From NCBI GenBank assembly GCA_963588905.1, contig CAVAJF010000022.1:9625-73624 (forward strand): DNA of 64,000 bases, written 5' to 3'. This stretch comes from Butyricicoccus_A sp963588905 (lineage in GTDB: Bacteria; Bacillota; Clostridia; Oscillospirales; Butyricicoccaceae). Within the stretch, counting starts at the first letter, position 1. Every line of letters starts with the position of its first letter. Position numbers and translations under genes: made by a program. Shown piece by piece: positions 1 to 8,245 of this stretch. Under the pieces are notes generated by a model. That model was not told the origin of the DNA and made no database searches. It worked only from the letters and a program-made list of their open reading frames with translations.

Positions 1-747
1 ATCTTCGGCAGTGAAATCACCCGCCTGCACGGCTCTTCCCTGCCGGAAGACACCTACCGCATCAAGTGCTATGGCGGCGGCGGTCAGTCGTTCGGTGCCT
101 TCATTCCGCAGGGTCTGACGATGGAACTGGAGGGTGACTCTAACGACTACATCGGCAAGGGTCTGTCCGGCGGCAAGATCATCGTCTATCCGCCGAAGGG
201 CAGCCAGTTCCGCGCAGAGGACAACATCATCATCGGCAACGTTGCCTTCTACGGTGCAACCGCAGGCAAGGCATTTATCTCCGGTGTTGCCGGCGAGCGC
301 TTCTGTGTTCGTAACTCCGGTGCTGTCGCTGTTGTCGAAGGCGTTGGCGATCACGGCTGTGAATACATGACCGGCGGCCGCGTTGTCGTTCTCGGTCCTA
401 CCGGCAAGAACTTTGCAGCAGGCATGTCCGGCGGCATCGCCTATGTACTGGATATGCACCGTGATCTGTATCTGCGTGCAAACAAGTCCATGGTAACGAT
501 CTCCACCGTTCGAGAGAAGCATGATATTCAGGAGCTGAAGAACCTGATTGAGCAGCATGTCGCTGCAACCGGTTCCCGCAAGGGCAAGGAAATTCTCGAT
601 AACTTCCAGAGCTACATCCCGTTCTTCAAGAAGATCATGCCGAACGATTACAACAGAATGCTCAAGGCAATTGCAAAGTCGGAAGAAAAGGGTCTGAGCC
701 ACGAACAGGCTGAAATTGATGCATTCTACGCATCTGTGAACGGATAA
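1..747 (+). CDS. gltB: Glutamate synthase large subunit, C-terminal part (cut by window start)
   Basis: Only the last 248 residues are present; the frame is open from base 1, so the gene begins before the window. The segment is the GXGXG beta-helix domain at the end of the large (glutaminase/synthase) subunit, recognisable by the repeated glycine-rich turns such as GKGLSGGKI, GNVAFYGATAG, VVEGVGDHG and GGRVVVLG. The full enzyme hydrolyses glutamine and transfers the ammonia to 2-oxoglutarate, giving two glutamates. gltD follows 15 bases later and supplies the electrons, so the two form an operon. A run of charged residues follows the GXGXG core, as usual for the bacterial large subunit. Confidence 0.93.
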   Translation: MFGSEITRLHGSSLPEDTYRIKCYGGGGQSFGAFIPQGLTMELEGDSNDYIGKGLSGGKIIVYPPKGSQFRAEDNIIIGNVAFYGATAGKAFISGVAGERFCVRNSGAVAVVEGVGDHGCEYMTGGRVVVLGPTGKNFAAGMSGGIAYVLDMHRDLYLRANKSMVTISTVREKHDIQELKNLIEQHVAATGSRKGKEILDNFQSYIPFFKKIMPNDYNRMLKAIAKSEEKGLSHEQAEIDAFYASVNG

Positions 748-762
748 AGGAGGACGAGAATC

Positions 763-2247
763 ATGGGTAAGCCGACAGGATTTTTAGACTATGCGCGTGA
801 GGAGAACCCGGCAATCGAGCCTCTGGTACGCATTGAAAACTTTAACGAATTTCACCCGCCCCTCGATCGAGAGCATCGACAGAAGCAGGGCGCACGCTGC
901 ATGAACTGCGGCGTGCCGTTCTGCCAGAGCTGTGTACAGCTCGCCGGTATGTACTCCGGCTGTCCGCTGCACAATCTGATCCCGGAGTGGAACGATATGA
1001 TTTATCGCGGCAACTGGGAGCACGCACTGGCACGTCTGTGCAAGACCGCTTCCTTCCCGGAATTTACCGGCCGCGTCTGCCCGGGTCTGTGCATGGCTGC
1101 CTGCACCTGCGGCGCCAACGGTGATCCGGTCACCGTCAAGGAAAACGAGCTGGCACTGATTGAATACGGCTACGAAAACAATCTCATCAAGCCGCGTATT
1201 CCGGAAATCCGCACCGATAAGAAAATTGCCGTTGTCGGTTCCGGCCCGTCCGGTCTGGCAACCGCCGATCTGCTCAACCGCCGCGGACACAATGTCACGG
1301 TATATGAGCGCTTTGACCGCATCGGCGGCCTGATGATGTACGGCATTCCGAATATGAAGCTGGAAAAGCAGTACATTGACCGCCGCGTCAATCTGATGAA
1401 AAAAGAAGGCGTGACCTTCGTCACCAACGCAGACATCGGCAACACGATTCCGGCACAGGAACTGCTGGACAATTACGATGCGGTTGTTCTGTGCTGCGGC
1501 GCATCCAATCCGCGTGACCTGAGCAATCCGGGACGCGACGCCAACGGCATTTATTTCGCCGTAGATTTCCTGCGTGCGAACACCAAGAGTCTGCTGGATT
1601 CCAACCTGACTGACGGCAAGAACATCTCTGCGAAGGACAAGAATGTCATCGTTGTCGGCGGCGGTGACACCGGCAACGACTGCATCGGCACCTGCATCCG
1701 TCACGGCTGCAAGAGCATCACGGCACTCGAAATGATGCCGGAGCCGCCGGAAGAGCGTCTGCCGAGCAATCCATGGCCGCAGTGGCCGCGCGTCAAAAAG
1801 ACCGATTACGGCCATGAGGAAGCCATTGCTCTATTTGGTCATGACCCGCGTCTGTACCAGACCACGGTCAAGGAATTCCACAAGGATGAAAACGGCAATC
1901 TGAGTGCCGTCACCATCGTCTCTCTGGAGAGCAAGAAGAACGAAGAAACCGGTCGATTCATGATGGTACCGGTAGAAGGTTCCGAGCAGACGCTGCCGTG
2001 CGAGCTGCTACTCATCGCAGCCGGATTCCTTGGCAGCCAGCCGTATGTCTCCGAAGCATTTGGTGTCGAGCTGAACCAGCGCACCAACGTCAAGACTGCA
2101 GAAGGCAGCTACAAGACCAACGTTGACAAGGTATTTACAGCTGGCGACATGCATCGCGGTCAGTCCCTCGTTGTCTGGGGCATCGCAGAGGGCCGTGCTT
2201 GTGCACGCGAGGTCGATGAGTACCTGATGGGCTACACTTGCCTGTAA
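763..2247 (+). CDS. gltD: Glutamate synthase small subunit (NADPH-dependent)
   Basis: 494 residues, the usual length. It passes electrons from NADPH through FAD and Fe-S clusters to the large subunit. The N-terminal third has the cysteine sets of the GltD family (C46, C49, C54, C57 and C106, C110, C114, C116) that bind two 4Fe-4S clusters. An FAD-binding GSGPSG motif is at about residues 159-164 and an NADPH-binding GGGDTG motif near 300. An AGGAGG-type site precedes the ATG. It is the second gene of gltBD and is followed by glnA, so glutamine synthetase and glutamate synthase are neighbours (GS-GOGAT cycle). Confidence 0.95.
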   Translation: MGKPTGFLDYAREENPAIEPLVRIENFNEFHPPLDREHRQKQGARCMNCGVPFCQSCVQLAGMYSGCPLHNLIPEWNDMIYRGNWEHALARLCKTASFPEFTGRVCPGLCMAACTCGANGDPVTVKENELALIEYGYENNLIKPRIPEIRTDKKIAVVGSGPSGLATADLLNRRGHNVTVYERFDRIGGLMMYGIPNMKLEKQYIDRRVNLMKKEGVTFVTNADIGNTIPAQELLDNYDAVVLCCGASNPRDLSNPGRDANGIYFAVDFLRANTKSLLDSNLTDGKNISAKDKNVIVVGGGDTGNDCIGTCIRHGCKSITALEMMPEPPEERLPSNPWPQWPRVKKTDYGHEEAIALFGHDPRLYQTTVKEFHKDENGNLSAVTIVSLESKKNEETGRFMMVPVEGSEQTLPCELLLIAAGFLGSQPYVSEAFGVELNQRTNVKTAEGSYKTNVDKVFTAGDMHRGQSLVVWGIAEGRACAREVDEYLMGYTCL

Positions 2248-2266
2248 CCCCCGAAAACAGCACACT

Positions 2267-2286
2267 GTCTGCATAGGCACGCAGAC
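2267..2286 (+). promoter_or_regulatory. Hairpin between gltD and glnA
   Basis: GTCTGC (2267-2272) and GCAGAC (2281-2286) form a perfect 6-bp stem around the 8-base loop ATAGGCAC. It lies only 20 bases before the larger glnA leader hairpin. Two tandem hairpins before a terminator are typical of ANTAR-controlled leaders, but this loop has 8 rather than 6 bases, so the assignment is only a suggestion. Confidence 0.3.
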
Positions 2287-2296
2287 GCATTCGTGC

Positions 2297-2302
2297 TATA
2301 AT
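2297..2302 (+). promoter_or_regulatory. Possible -10 box before glnA
   Basis: A perfect TATAAT sits 65 bases before the glnA ATG. The matching -35 region 17 bases upstream (TAGGCA) is weak, so this may need an activator or may be chance. Confidence 0.35.
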
Positions 2303-2306
2303 AAAT

Positions 2307-2347
2307 GGACAGCAGGTTTGCTCTTTTTTACCTGCTGTCCGTTTCCG
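2307..2347 (+). terminator. Hairpin with T-rich tail between gltD and glnA
   Basis: GGACAGCAGG (2307-2316) pairs perfectly with CCTGCTGTCC (2331-2340), followed by a T-rich stretch. It could end the gltBD transcript or act as an attenuator in the glnA leader. The second idea is attractive because an ANTAR antiterminator is encoded directly after glnA. Confidence 0.55.
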
Positions 2348-2367
2348 TTTTTATTTCAGGAGGAGTC

Positions 2368-3690
2368 ATGAATACCTATACATTTCAGGAAGTCATGCAG
2401 TATATCACAGAAAATGACGTGAAATTTATCCGTCTGGCGTTCTGTGATATTTTTGGCACGCAAAAAAATATTTCCATTATGCCGCGTGAGCTGTCCCGCG
2501 CCTTCCGCGAGGGCATTTCGATTGACGCTTCGTCTATCCGCGGCTTTTCCAATGCCGGACGCTCGGATCTGCTGTTATTCCCAGAGCCATCCACCCTTTC
2601 CGTCTTGCCATGGCGTCCGTCACAGGGACGCGTCGTTCGCTTCTTCTGCGACATCAAATATCCGGATGGCACACCGTTTGAGTGCGATGCCCGTCAGGTT
2701 CTGCGTCAGGCACAGTCCGACATGAAAAAGCTCGGTTATTCCGTCAAAATCGGCACGGAATGCGAGTTTTATCTGCTCAAGCAAAACGAAGAAGGTCTGC
2801 CGACCAAGGAGCCGCACGACAATGCCTCGTACATGGACATCGCCCCGCTGGACAAGGGCGAAAATGTCCGCCGTCAGATTTGTCTGACGCTGGAGGAAAT
2901 GAATCTGCGTCCGGAGGCTTCTCACCATGAGACCGGCCCGGGTCAGAATGAAATTGATTTTGCTTACGATTCCGCAGTTACCGCCGCAGACAACCTCATC
3001 ACGTTCCGCGGCGTGGTCAAGACGATGGCAGCGGCAAACGGTCTGTACGCGTCGTTCCTGCCAAAAATTTACCGCGATCATCCGGGCAACGGTCTGCACA
3101 TCAATTTATCCCTGTTCCAAAACGGCGAAAACGTCTTTCACGGCGAGGGCGACGAGCACTCTCCGGTAGCGGAGAGCTTTATCATGGGTATTTTAACCCG
3201 CTGCTACGAGATGTCTGCCTTTTTGAACCCGCTCGTCAATTCGTATGAGCGTCTCGGCGTCTACGAAGCACCGCGCTATATCACCTGGAGCCATCAAAAC
3301 CGCTCTCAGCTCATCCGCATTCCGGCAGCACACGGCGTCAACAATCGCATGGAGCTGCGCTCGCCAGACCCATGCGCCAATCCGTATCTCGCCTTCTCTC
3401 TGCTCATCCGCGCAGGCATGGAGGGCATTCAGCGCGAGCTGAAGCTGTGTGATCCGTGCAATCTCAATCTGTATGACGTACCGACTTCTATGGTGCGCGA
3501 ATACGACTGCCTGCCAAATTCGCTGATGGAGGCCATTCGCGCCGCGCAGGACAGTGAGTTTGTTCGTCAGGCACTGCCGGAAAAGATTTTGAACGCATAT
3601 CTCGCTGCAAAGACCAGTGAGTGGAACCGCTACTCCGATGCGCTGGATAAATCCTCCGTCATTGACTCGTTATATTTTTATTCTTACTAA
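2368..3690 (+). CDS. glnA: Glutamine synthetase, type I
   Basis: Makes glutamine from glutamate, ammonia and ATP. The ATG at 2368 was chosen because it follows a strong AGGAGG site; an upstream in-frame ATG at 2305 lies in the leader hairpin and would add 21 unlikely residues. The resulting 440 residues match the GSI-alpha class of Gram-positives. Visible family motifs include GTECEFYLL (metal-binding Glu), the GPGQNEIDF segment, a glycine-rich GNGLHINLSL, and NRSQLIRIP followed by ELRSPDPCANPYLA at the nucleotide/glutamate site. It follows gltBD and precedes the ANTAR regulator 51 bases later. Confidence 0.95.
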   Translation: MNTYTFQEVMQYITENDVKFIRLAFCDIFGTQKNISIMPRELSRAFREGISIDASSIRGFSNAGRSDLLLFPEPSTLSVLPWRPSQGRVVRFFCDIKYPDGTPFECDARQVLRQAQSDMKKLGYSVKIGTECEFYLLKQNEEGLPTKEPHDNASYMDIAPLDKGENVRRQICLTLEEMNLRPEASHHETGPGQNEIDFAYDSAVTAADNLITFRGVVKTMAAANGLYASFLPKIYRDHPGNGLHINLSLFQNGENVFHGEGDEHSPVAESFIMGILTRCYEMSAFLNPLVNSYERLGVYEAPRYITWSHQNRSQLIRIPAAHGVNNRMELRSPDPCANPYLAFSLLIRAGMEGIQRELKLCDPCNLNLYDVPTSMVREYDCLPNSLMEAIRAAQDSEFVRQALPEKILNAYLAAKTSEWNRYSDALDKSSVIDSLYFYSY

Positions 3691-3741
3691 TGACATCCTC
3701 CGCAAATTGTATCGTATATCAGTTACAGGGAGGTGTCTGAA

Positions 3742-4314
3742 TTGGAAAATGTCTTACTCGTAACCGCATCCAAAAAAAGTGCGGACATGTTGATTGATCT
3801 GATTCACAGCAGCGGTTGGCATCCGGATCGTATTCTTGCTGCCGCTTCCTGCAACGAAGCTCGACGCAGGCTCATTGAAAATAATGTGGATCTCATCATC
3901 ATCAATGCGCCGTTGACCGATGAATTCGGTCACGAATTTGCATCGTATGCCTGTCAGAACACACTATCCGGTGTGCTGATGCTGGTCAAGGCGGATCTCG
4001 CCAACTCTGTCTCCGAACGCGTGGAGCAGGACGGCGTGGTCGTCGTGACAAAACCGATCTCCCGCGCAGTCTTTTATCAATCGCTGCATCTGGTCAATTC
4101 CGTTCGCCAGCGCATCTACACGCTGCAAAAGGAAAACCGCCAGCTGCGCCAGCGATTGGAGGATCTGCGCATTGTCAGCCGGGCAAAATGCCTGCTCATT
4201 GCAGAAAAACACATGAGCGAGGACGAAGCCCATTCGTACATCGAGAAAAAAGCGATGGATTATCGGCAGTCGAAGCGCGACATCGCAGAGGAGATCATTC
4301 GTTCATTTGATTGA
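3742..4314 (+). CDS. ANTAR-domain antiterminator, NitR-like, with degenerate receiver
   Basis: 190 residues. The N-terminal ~115 residues have a response-regulator receiver fold; a helix linker follows (about 120-140) and then the three-helix ANTAR RNA-binding domain (about 136-190: RQRLEDLRIVSRAKCLLI... ending in RDIAEEIIRSF). The aspartate normally phosphorylated is replaced by Asn55 (LIIINAPLTD), while the conserved Lys (K104) is kept, so signalling is probably not by phosphorylation. The TTG at 3742 is preferred because AGGGAGG (3727-3733) lies 8 bases upstream; the GTG at 3733 overlaps that site. Clostridial glnA clusters carry such a gene (glnR/nitR of C. saccharobutylicum, from memory), where it prevents transcription termination in nitrogen-assimilation leaders. 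Confidence 0.85.
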   Translation: MENVLLVTASKKSADMLIDLIHSSGWHPDRILAAASCNEARRRLIENNVDLIIINAPLTDEFGHEFASYACQNTLSGVLMLVKADLANSVSERVEQDGVVVVTKPISRAVFYQSLHLVNSVRQRIYTLQKENRQLRQRLEDLRIVSRAKCLLIAEKHMSEDEAHSYIEKKAMDYRQSKRDIAEEIIRSFD

Positions 4315-4320
4315 CAAATT

Positions 4321-4346
4321 ACCAGCAGGGTCGCTGGTTTCTTTTG
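4321..4346 (+). terminator. Terminator after the ANTAR gene, with a hexaloop
   Basis: ACCAGC (4321-4326) pairs with GCTGGT (4333-4338), followed by TTCTTTT. The loop is exactly six bases, AGGGTC, with A at position 1 and G at position 4, the pattern that ANTAR proteins are known to bind. It may simply be the end of the nitrogen operon. Confidence 0.6.
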
Positions 4347-4366
4347 AAAGTTATCGCAATGCACTC

Positions 4367-4395
4367 TTGCAATGCGGATATAATCGGGTTATAAT
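4367..4395 (+). promoter_or_regulatory. Promoter for dapF-pyrG-dapL
   Basis: TTGCAA (4367-4372) and TATAAT (4390-4395) are separated by 17 bases. The start would fall about 65 bases before the dapF ATG. A direct repeat of GCAATGC overlaps the -35 region. Confidence 0.65.
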
Positions 4396-4466
4396 GAAAT
4401 CTGAATGTACATGACGCACGAAATGTGCGGAATTCCATAACTAGATTTGAGATGAGGATGACACGC

Positions 4467-5309
4467 ATGAAGTTGAAGTTCACGAAAATGCACGGCTGCG
4501 GCAATGATTACATCTATTTCAACTGCTTTGAGCAGGAAGTCGCAGATCCGGAAGCCCTCTCTATCCGTCTTTCCGACCGCCATTTTGGTATCGGCGGCGA
4601 CGGCATCGTCCTGATTTGTCCGTCCGATGTGGCAGACGCAAAAATGCGTATGTTCAACGCAGACGGCAGCGAAGGAAAGATGTGCGGCAACGCAACCCGC
4701 TGCATTGGCAAGTATATGTATGAGCACGGCTTGATTTCCAAGCCGGAGATGACACTGGAAACGCTCAGCGGCATCAAGATTTTGAAGATGACCGAAGAAG
4801 ACGGCAAGATTACCTCTGTCCGCGTGGACATGGGCAAAGCCATCCTCAAGCCGTCGGAAATCCCGACCAAGTACACTGGCGACACCGCCGTTTCTGTTCC
4901 GCTCACGGTAGATGGCACAGACTACGCGGTCACCTGCGTGTCGATGGGAAACCCGCACTGCATCGTCTTTGTAGATCAGGACGTCAACACGCTTGATCTG
5001 CCCAAAATTGGTCCGTCCTTCGAGAACCACGAGATGTTCCCGGAGCGCATCAACACGGAGTTTATCCGCGTGATCGACGACCACACCTTGCAAATGCGTG
5101 TTTGGGAACGCGGCAGCGGCGAGACCCTCGCCTGCGGCACCGGCGCTTGTGCGGCAGCAGTCGCTTCGGTACTCAACGGATACTGCCCGAAGGGCGAGGA
5201 CATTACGATTCATCTGATCGGCGGCGAGCTGAAAATCCGCTACACAGATGAAGCCGTGTACCTCACCGGCCCTGCTACTACCGTATTTGAAGGGAGTATA
5301 GAATTATGA
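4467..5309 (+). CDS. dapF: Diaminopimelate epimerase
   Basis: Converts LL- to meso-diaminopimelate for lysine and peptidoglycan. 280 residues from the ATG at 4467, which follows a GATGAGG site; the in-frame upstream ATGs would add unrelated residues. The two catalytic cysteines are visible in MCGNATRC (C73) and ACGTGACAA (about C223), with the N-terminal KMHGCGNDYIY motif. Its stop overlaps the pyrG start by 4 bases. Together with dapL two genes downstream this indicates the diaminopimelate aminotransferase branch of lysine synthesis. Confidence 0.95.
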   Translation: MKLKFTKMHGCGNDYIYFNCFEQEVADPEALSIRLSDRHFGIGGDGIVLICPSDVADAKMRMFNADGSEGKMCGNATRCIGKYMYEHGLISKPEMTLETLSGIKILKMTEEDGKITSVRVDMGKAILKPSEIPTKYTGDTAVSVPLTVDGTDYAVTCVSMGNPHCIVFVDQDVNTLDLPKIGPSFENHEMFPERINTEFIRVIDDHTLQMRVWERGSGETLACGTGACAAAVASVLNGYCPKGEDITIHLIGGELKIRYTDEAVYLTGPATTVFEGSIEL

Positions 5310-6928
5310 CAAAGTATATCTTTGTAACCGGCGGTGTTGTTTCCGGCCTTGGCAAGGGCATTACCGCCGCATCGCTCGGCCGCCTGCTCAAGTCCCGCGG
5401 TCTCAAGATCGCTGCCCAGAAGCTGGACCCGTATATCAACGTTGACCCGGGCACGATGAGCCCGTTCCAGCACGGCGAAGTCTATGTCACCGAGGACGGC
5501 GCGGAAACCGATTTGGATCTCGGTCACTACGAGCGTTTTATCGACGAAGATTTGAATAAGTATTCCAATCTGACCACCGGCAAGGTCTATTGGAACGTCC
5601 TGAACAAGGAACGCCGCGGCGATTATCTGGGCGAAACTGTACAGGTTATCCCGCATATCACCGATGAAATCAAGTCGTTTATTTACTCAGTCGGCAAAAA
5701 GACCAGCGCTGATGTTGTCATCACGGAAATCGGCGGCACCACCGGCGATATTGAATCGCAGCCGTTCCTCGAAGCCATTCGTCAGGTTTCGACGGAAGTA
5801 GGCCGCCGCAACTGCCTGTTTATCCATGTCACGCTGGTTCCGTTTATCTCCGGTTCTGATGAGCCGAAGTCCAAGCCGACCCAGCACTCTGTCAAGGAAC
5901 TGCGCGGTCTGGGCATCCAGCCGGACATGATTGTTTGCCGTGTTGACCAGCCGCTCACCGACGATATTCGTCACAAGATCTCGATGTTCTGCAATGTCCA
6001 GCCGGACTGCGTCATCGAAAACCGCACGATGCCGATTCTGTATCAGGCACCGCTGATGCTGGAGCAGAGCCACTTCTGCGACATCGTCTGCCGCGAATTG
6101 GCACTGGGCTGCGGCAAGGGCGACATGAGCGAATGGTACGAAATGATTGACCGCATTGACAGCCGCAAGGGTTCTGTCAAGATCGCCCTGGTCGGCAAAT
6201 ACGTTCGCCTGCACGATGCTTACCTGTCTGTTGCAGAGGCATTGCAGCACGGCGGCTTTGAAAACGGTGTCGAAGTCAACATTGACTGGGTTGATTCCGA
6301 AGAAATCAACGATTCTACCGTGGACAAGCTGTTGTCCGGCTGTGACGGCGTGATTCTGCCGGGCGGCTTTGGTCATCGCGGCATTGAAGGCATGATCTGC
6401 GCGGCAAACTTCTGCCGTGTCCGCGACATTCCGTACTTCGGTATTTGTCTGGGTATGCAGATCGCTGTGATCTCTTACGCCCGCAATGTACTCGGCTATG
6501 CAGATGCTGATTCCGGTGAATTTGCTCCGGAAAGCCAGCATCGCGTCATTGACCTAATGGAGAGCCAGCATGGCGTTTCCAAAAAGGGCGGCACGATGCG
6601 TCTGGGCGCGTATCCATGTCGGATTCGTCCGGGCACCAAGATGGCAGAAGCGTATCAGCAGGAGCAGATTTCCGAACGTCATCGTCACCGCTACGAATTT
6701 AACAATGCATTCCGCGCTGAAATTGAAGATGCCGGCATGATTATCTCTGGCACTTCCCCGTCCGGCGAGCTCGTCGAGACGGTGGAGATTCCAGAGCATC
6801 CGTTCTATGTCGGCGTACAGTTCCATCCGGAATTCAAGTCCCGCCCGAACCGCGCTCACCCGCTGTTCAAGGCATTTATTGCAGCATCAAAGAAAAGGAG
6901 TTTTGAAACACATGAAAATGAATCATAA
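5306..6928 (+). CDS. pyrG: CTP synthase
   Basis: 540 residues, the usual length. It aminates UTP to CTP using ATP and glutamine. The N-terminal synthetase domain begins with FVTGGVVSGLGKG (P-loop) and the C-terminal class I glutaminase domain carries FGICLGMQ with the nucleophile near C381 and a His-Pro-Glu triad segment QFHPEF near the end. An AGGGAG site lies inside the end of dapF. Its 3' end overlaps the start of dapL by 17 bases, so the three genes are one transcript. Confidence 0.96.
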   Translation: MTKYIFVTGGVVSGLGKGITAASLGRLLKSRGLKIAAQKLDPYINVDPGTMSPFQHGEVYVTEDGAETDLDLGHYERFIDEDLNKYSNLTTGKVYWNVLNKERRGDYLGETVQVIPHITDEIKSFIYSVGKKTSADVVITEIGGTTGDIESQPFLEAIRQVSTEVGRRNCLFIHVTLVPFISGSDEPKSKPTQHSVKELRGLGIQPDMIVCRVDQPLTDDIRHKISMFCNVQPDCVIENRTMPILYQAPLMLEQSHFCDIVCRELALGCGKGDMSEWYEMIDRIDSRKGSVKIALVGKYVRLHDAYLSVAEALQHGGFENGVEVNIDWVDSEEINDSTVDKLLSGCDGVILPGGFGHRGIEGMICAANFCRVRDIPYFGICLGMQIAVISYARNVLGYADADSGEFAPESQHRVIDLMESQHGVSKKGGTMRLGAYPCRIRPGTKMAEAYQQEQISERHRHRYEFNNAFRAEIEDAGMIISGTSPSGELVETVEIPEHPFYVGVQFHPEFKSRPNRAHPLFKAFIAASKKRSFETHENES

Positions 6929-8090
6929 TTTCTCCAACATTGCGCAGAGCTATCTGTTCTCCACTGTTGCGAAGAAGGTTGCGGACTACACCGCAGCACA
7001 TCCGGACAAGAAGGTTATCCGTCTGGGCATCGGTGACGTCACCCTGCCGCTGCCGCAGGTTGCTATTGACGCCATGCACGCAGCTGTCGATGAGCAGAGC
7101 AAGAAGGAGACCTTCCGCGGCTATGGTCCGGAACAGGGTTATGATTTCCTGAAGGAAGCGATTCAGGCATACTACGCAATGCGTGACACCGAGCTGGAGC
7201 TGGATGAAATTTTCGTATCCGACGGCGCAAAGTCTGATGTCGGCAACATTCTGGATCTGTTCGACAAGGACAACACCGTTCTGGTTCCGGACCCGGTATA
7301 TCCGGTATACGTAGATACCAACGTCATGGGCGGCCGCAAGATCGCTTACATGAACGCGAACGAGTCCAACGGCTTCCTGCCGCTGCCGGATCCGTCCGTC
7401 AAGGCTGACATCATCTATCTGTGCTCCCCGAACAATCCGACCGGCGCTGCTTATGACCGTGCAGGCCTGAAGGCTTGGGTAGATTACGCGCTGGCAAATG
7501 ATGCTATCATTCTGTATGATGCTGCTTATGAGTGCTTCGTATCCGAGGATCTGCCGCGTTCCATCTATGAAATCGAGGGCGCAAAGGATTGTGCGATTGA
7601 GTTCTGCTCCTTCTCCAAGACCGCAGGCTTCACCGGCACTCGTTGCGGTTACACCATCGTTCCGGTACAGCTGGAGCGCGAGGGCATGAACCTGAACAAG
7701 ATGTGGCTGCGTCGCCAGACCACCAAGTTCAACGGCGTTGCTTACATCGTACAGCGTGGTGCTGCTGCCATCTTCTCCGAAGAAGGCGTAAAGCAGGTAC
7801 AGGAGCATCTGGATTACTACCGCGAAAACGCCCGCATCCTCGCTGAGGCAATGGACGAGCTGGGTATCTGGTATACCGGCGGCAAGAACTCCCCGTATAT
7901 CTGGCTCAAGTGCCCGAACGGCATGGAGTCCTGGGAATTCTTTGATTATCTGCTGGAAAATGCCAATGTTGTCGGCACACCGGGCGCAGGCTTTGGTGAA
8001 AACGGCAAAAACTTTTTCCGTCTGACTGCTTTTGGCGACCGCGAGAACACCATTGAAGCAGTTGCACGCATCAAAAAGCTGCTTTCCTGA
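6912..8090 (+). CDS. dapL: LL-diaminopimelate aminotransferase
   Basis: 392 residues from the ATG at 6912 (AAAGGAG 11 bases upstream); an upstream start at 6807 lies wholly within pyrG. A fold-type I PLP aminotransferase that converts tetrahydrodipicolinate directly to LL-diaminopimelate, bypassing the succinylase/acetylase steps. The start MKMNHNFSNIAQSYLF, the IRLGIGDVTLPL segment and the PLP lysine in CSFSKTAGFTGTRCGY (about K236) are typical of DapL. Context with dapF supports the call. Confidence 0.92.
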   Translation: MKMNHNFSNIAQSYLFSTVAKKVADYTAAHPDKKVIRLGIGDVTLPLPQVAIDAMHAAVDEQSKKETFRGYGPEQGYDFLKEAIQAYYAMRDTELELDEIFVSDGAKSDVGNILDLFDKDNTVLVPDPVYPVYVDTNVMGGRKIAYMNANESNGFLPLPDPSVKADIIYLCSPNNPTGAAYDRAGLKAWVDYALANDAIILYDAAYECFVSEDLPRSIYEIEGAKDCAIEFCSFSKTAGFTGTRCGYTIVPVQLEREGMNLNKMWLRRQTTKFNGVAYIVQRGAAAIFSEEGVKQVQEHLDYYRENARILAEAMDELGIWYTGGKNSPYIWLKCPNGMESWEFFDYLLENANVVGTPGAGFGENGKNFFRLTAFGDRENTIEAVARIKKLLS

Positions 8091-8149
8091 ACTTTTCAAC
8101 GGATTTAACGTTTATCTAACGAAATTTTTCTGAAATTATACAATTTCAC

Positions 8150-8192
8150 AAGGGATGCCTTTCGTAACATTTTGGCATCCCTTGACTTTTTT
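8150..8192 (+). terminator. Terminator after dapL
   Basis: AAGGGATGCC (8150-8159) pairs perfectly with GGCATCCCTT (8174-8183), then GACTTTTTT. The T-run overlaps the next promoter's -35 box. Confidence 0.85.
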
Positions 8193-8210
8193 ATGCCTGA
8201 ACGGTATAAT
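8182..8210 (+). promoter_or_regulatory. Promoter for the LtaS-like gene
   Basis: TTGACT (8182-8187) and TATAAT (8205-8210) with a 17-base spacer. The -35 box lies inside the terminator tail of the upstream operon. Confidence 0.75.
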
Positions 8211-8245
8211 AAGCCTGTTTTAAGTCCAATGGAGGCGCTTTTTGA

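Noticed and set aside
784..1815. 343-codon - strand frame opposite gltD
   Set aside because: Antisense shadow; no ribosome site, no family.
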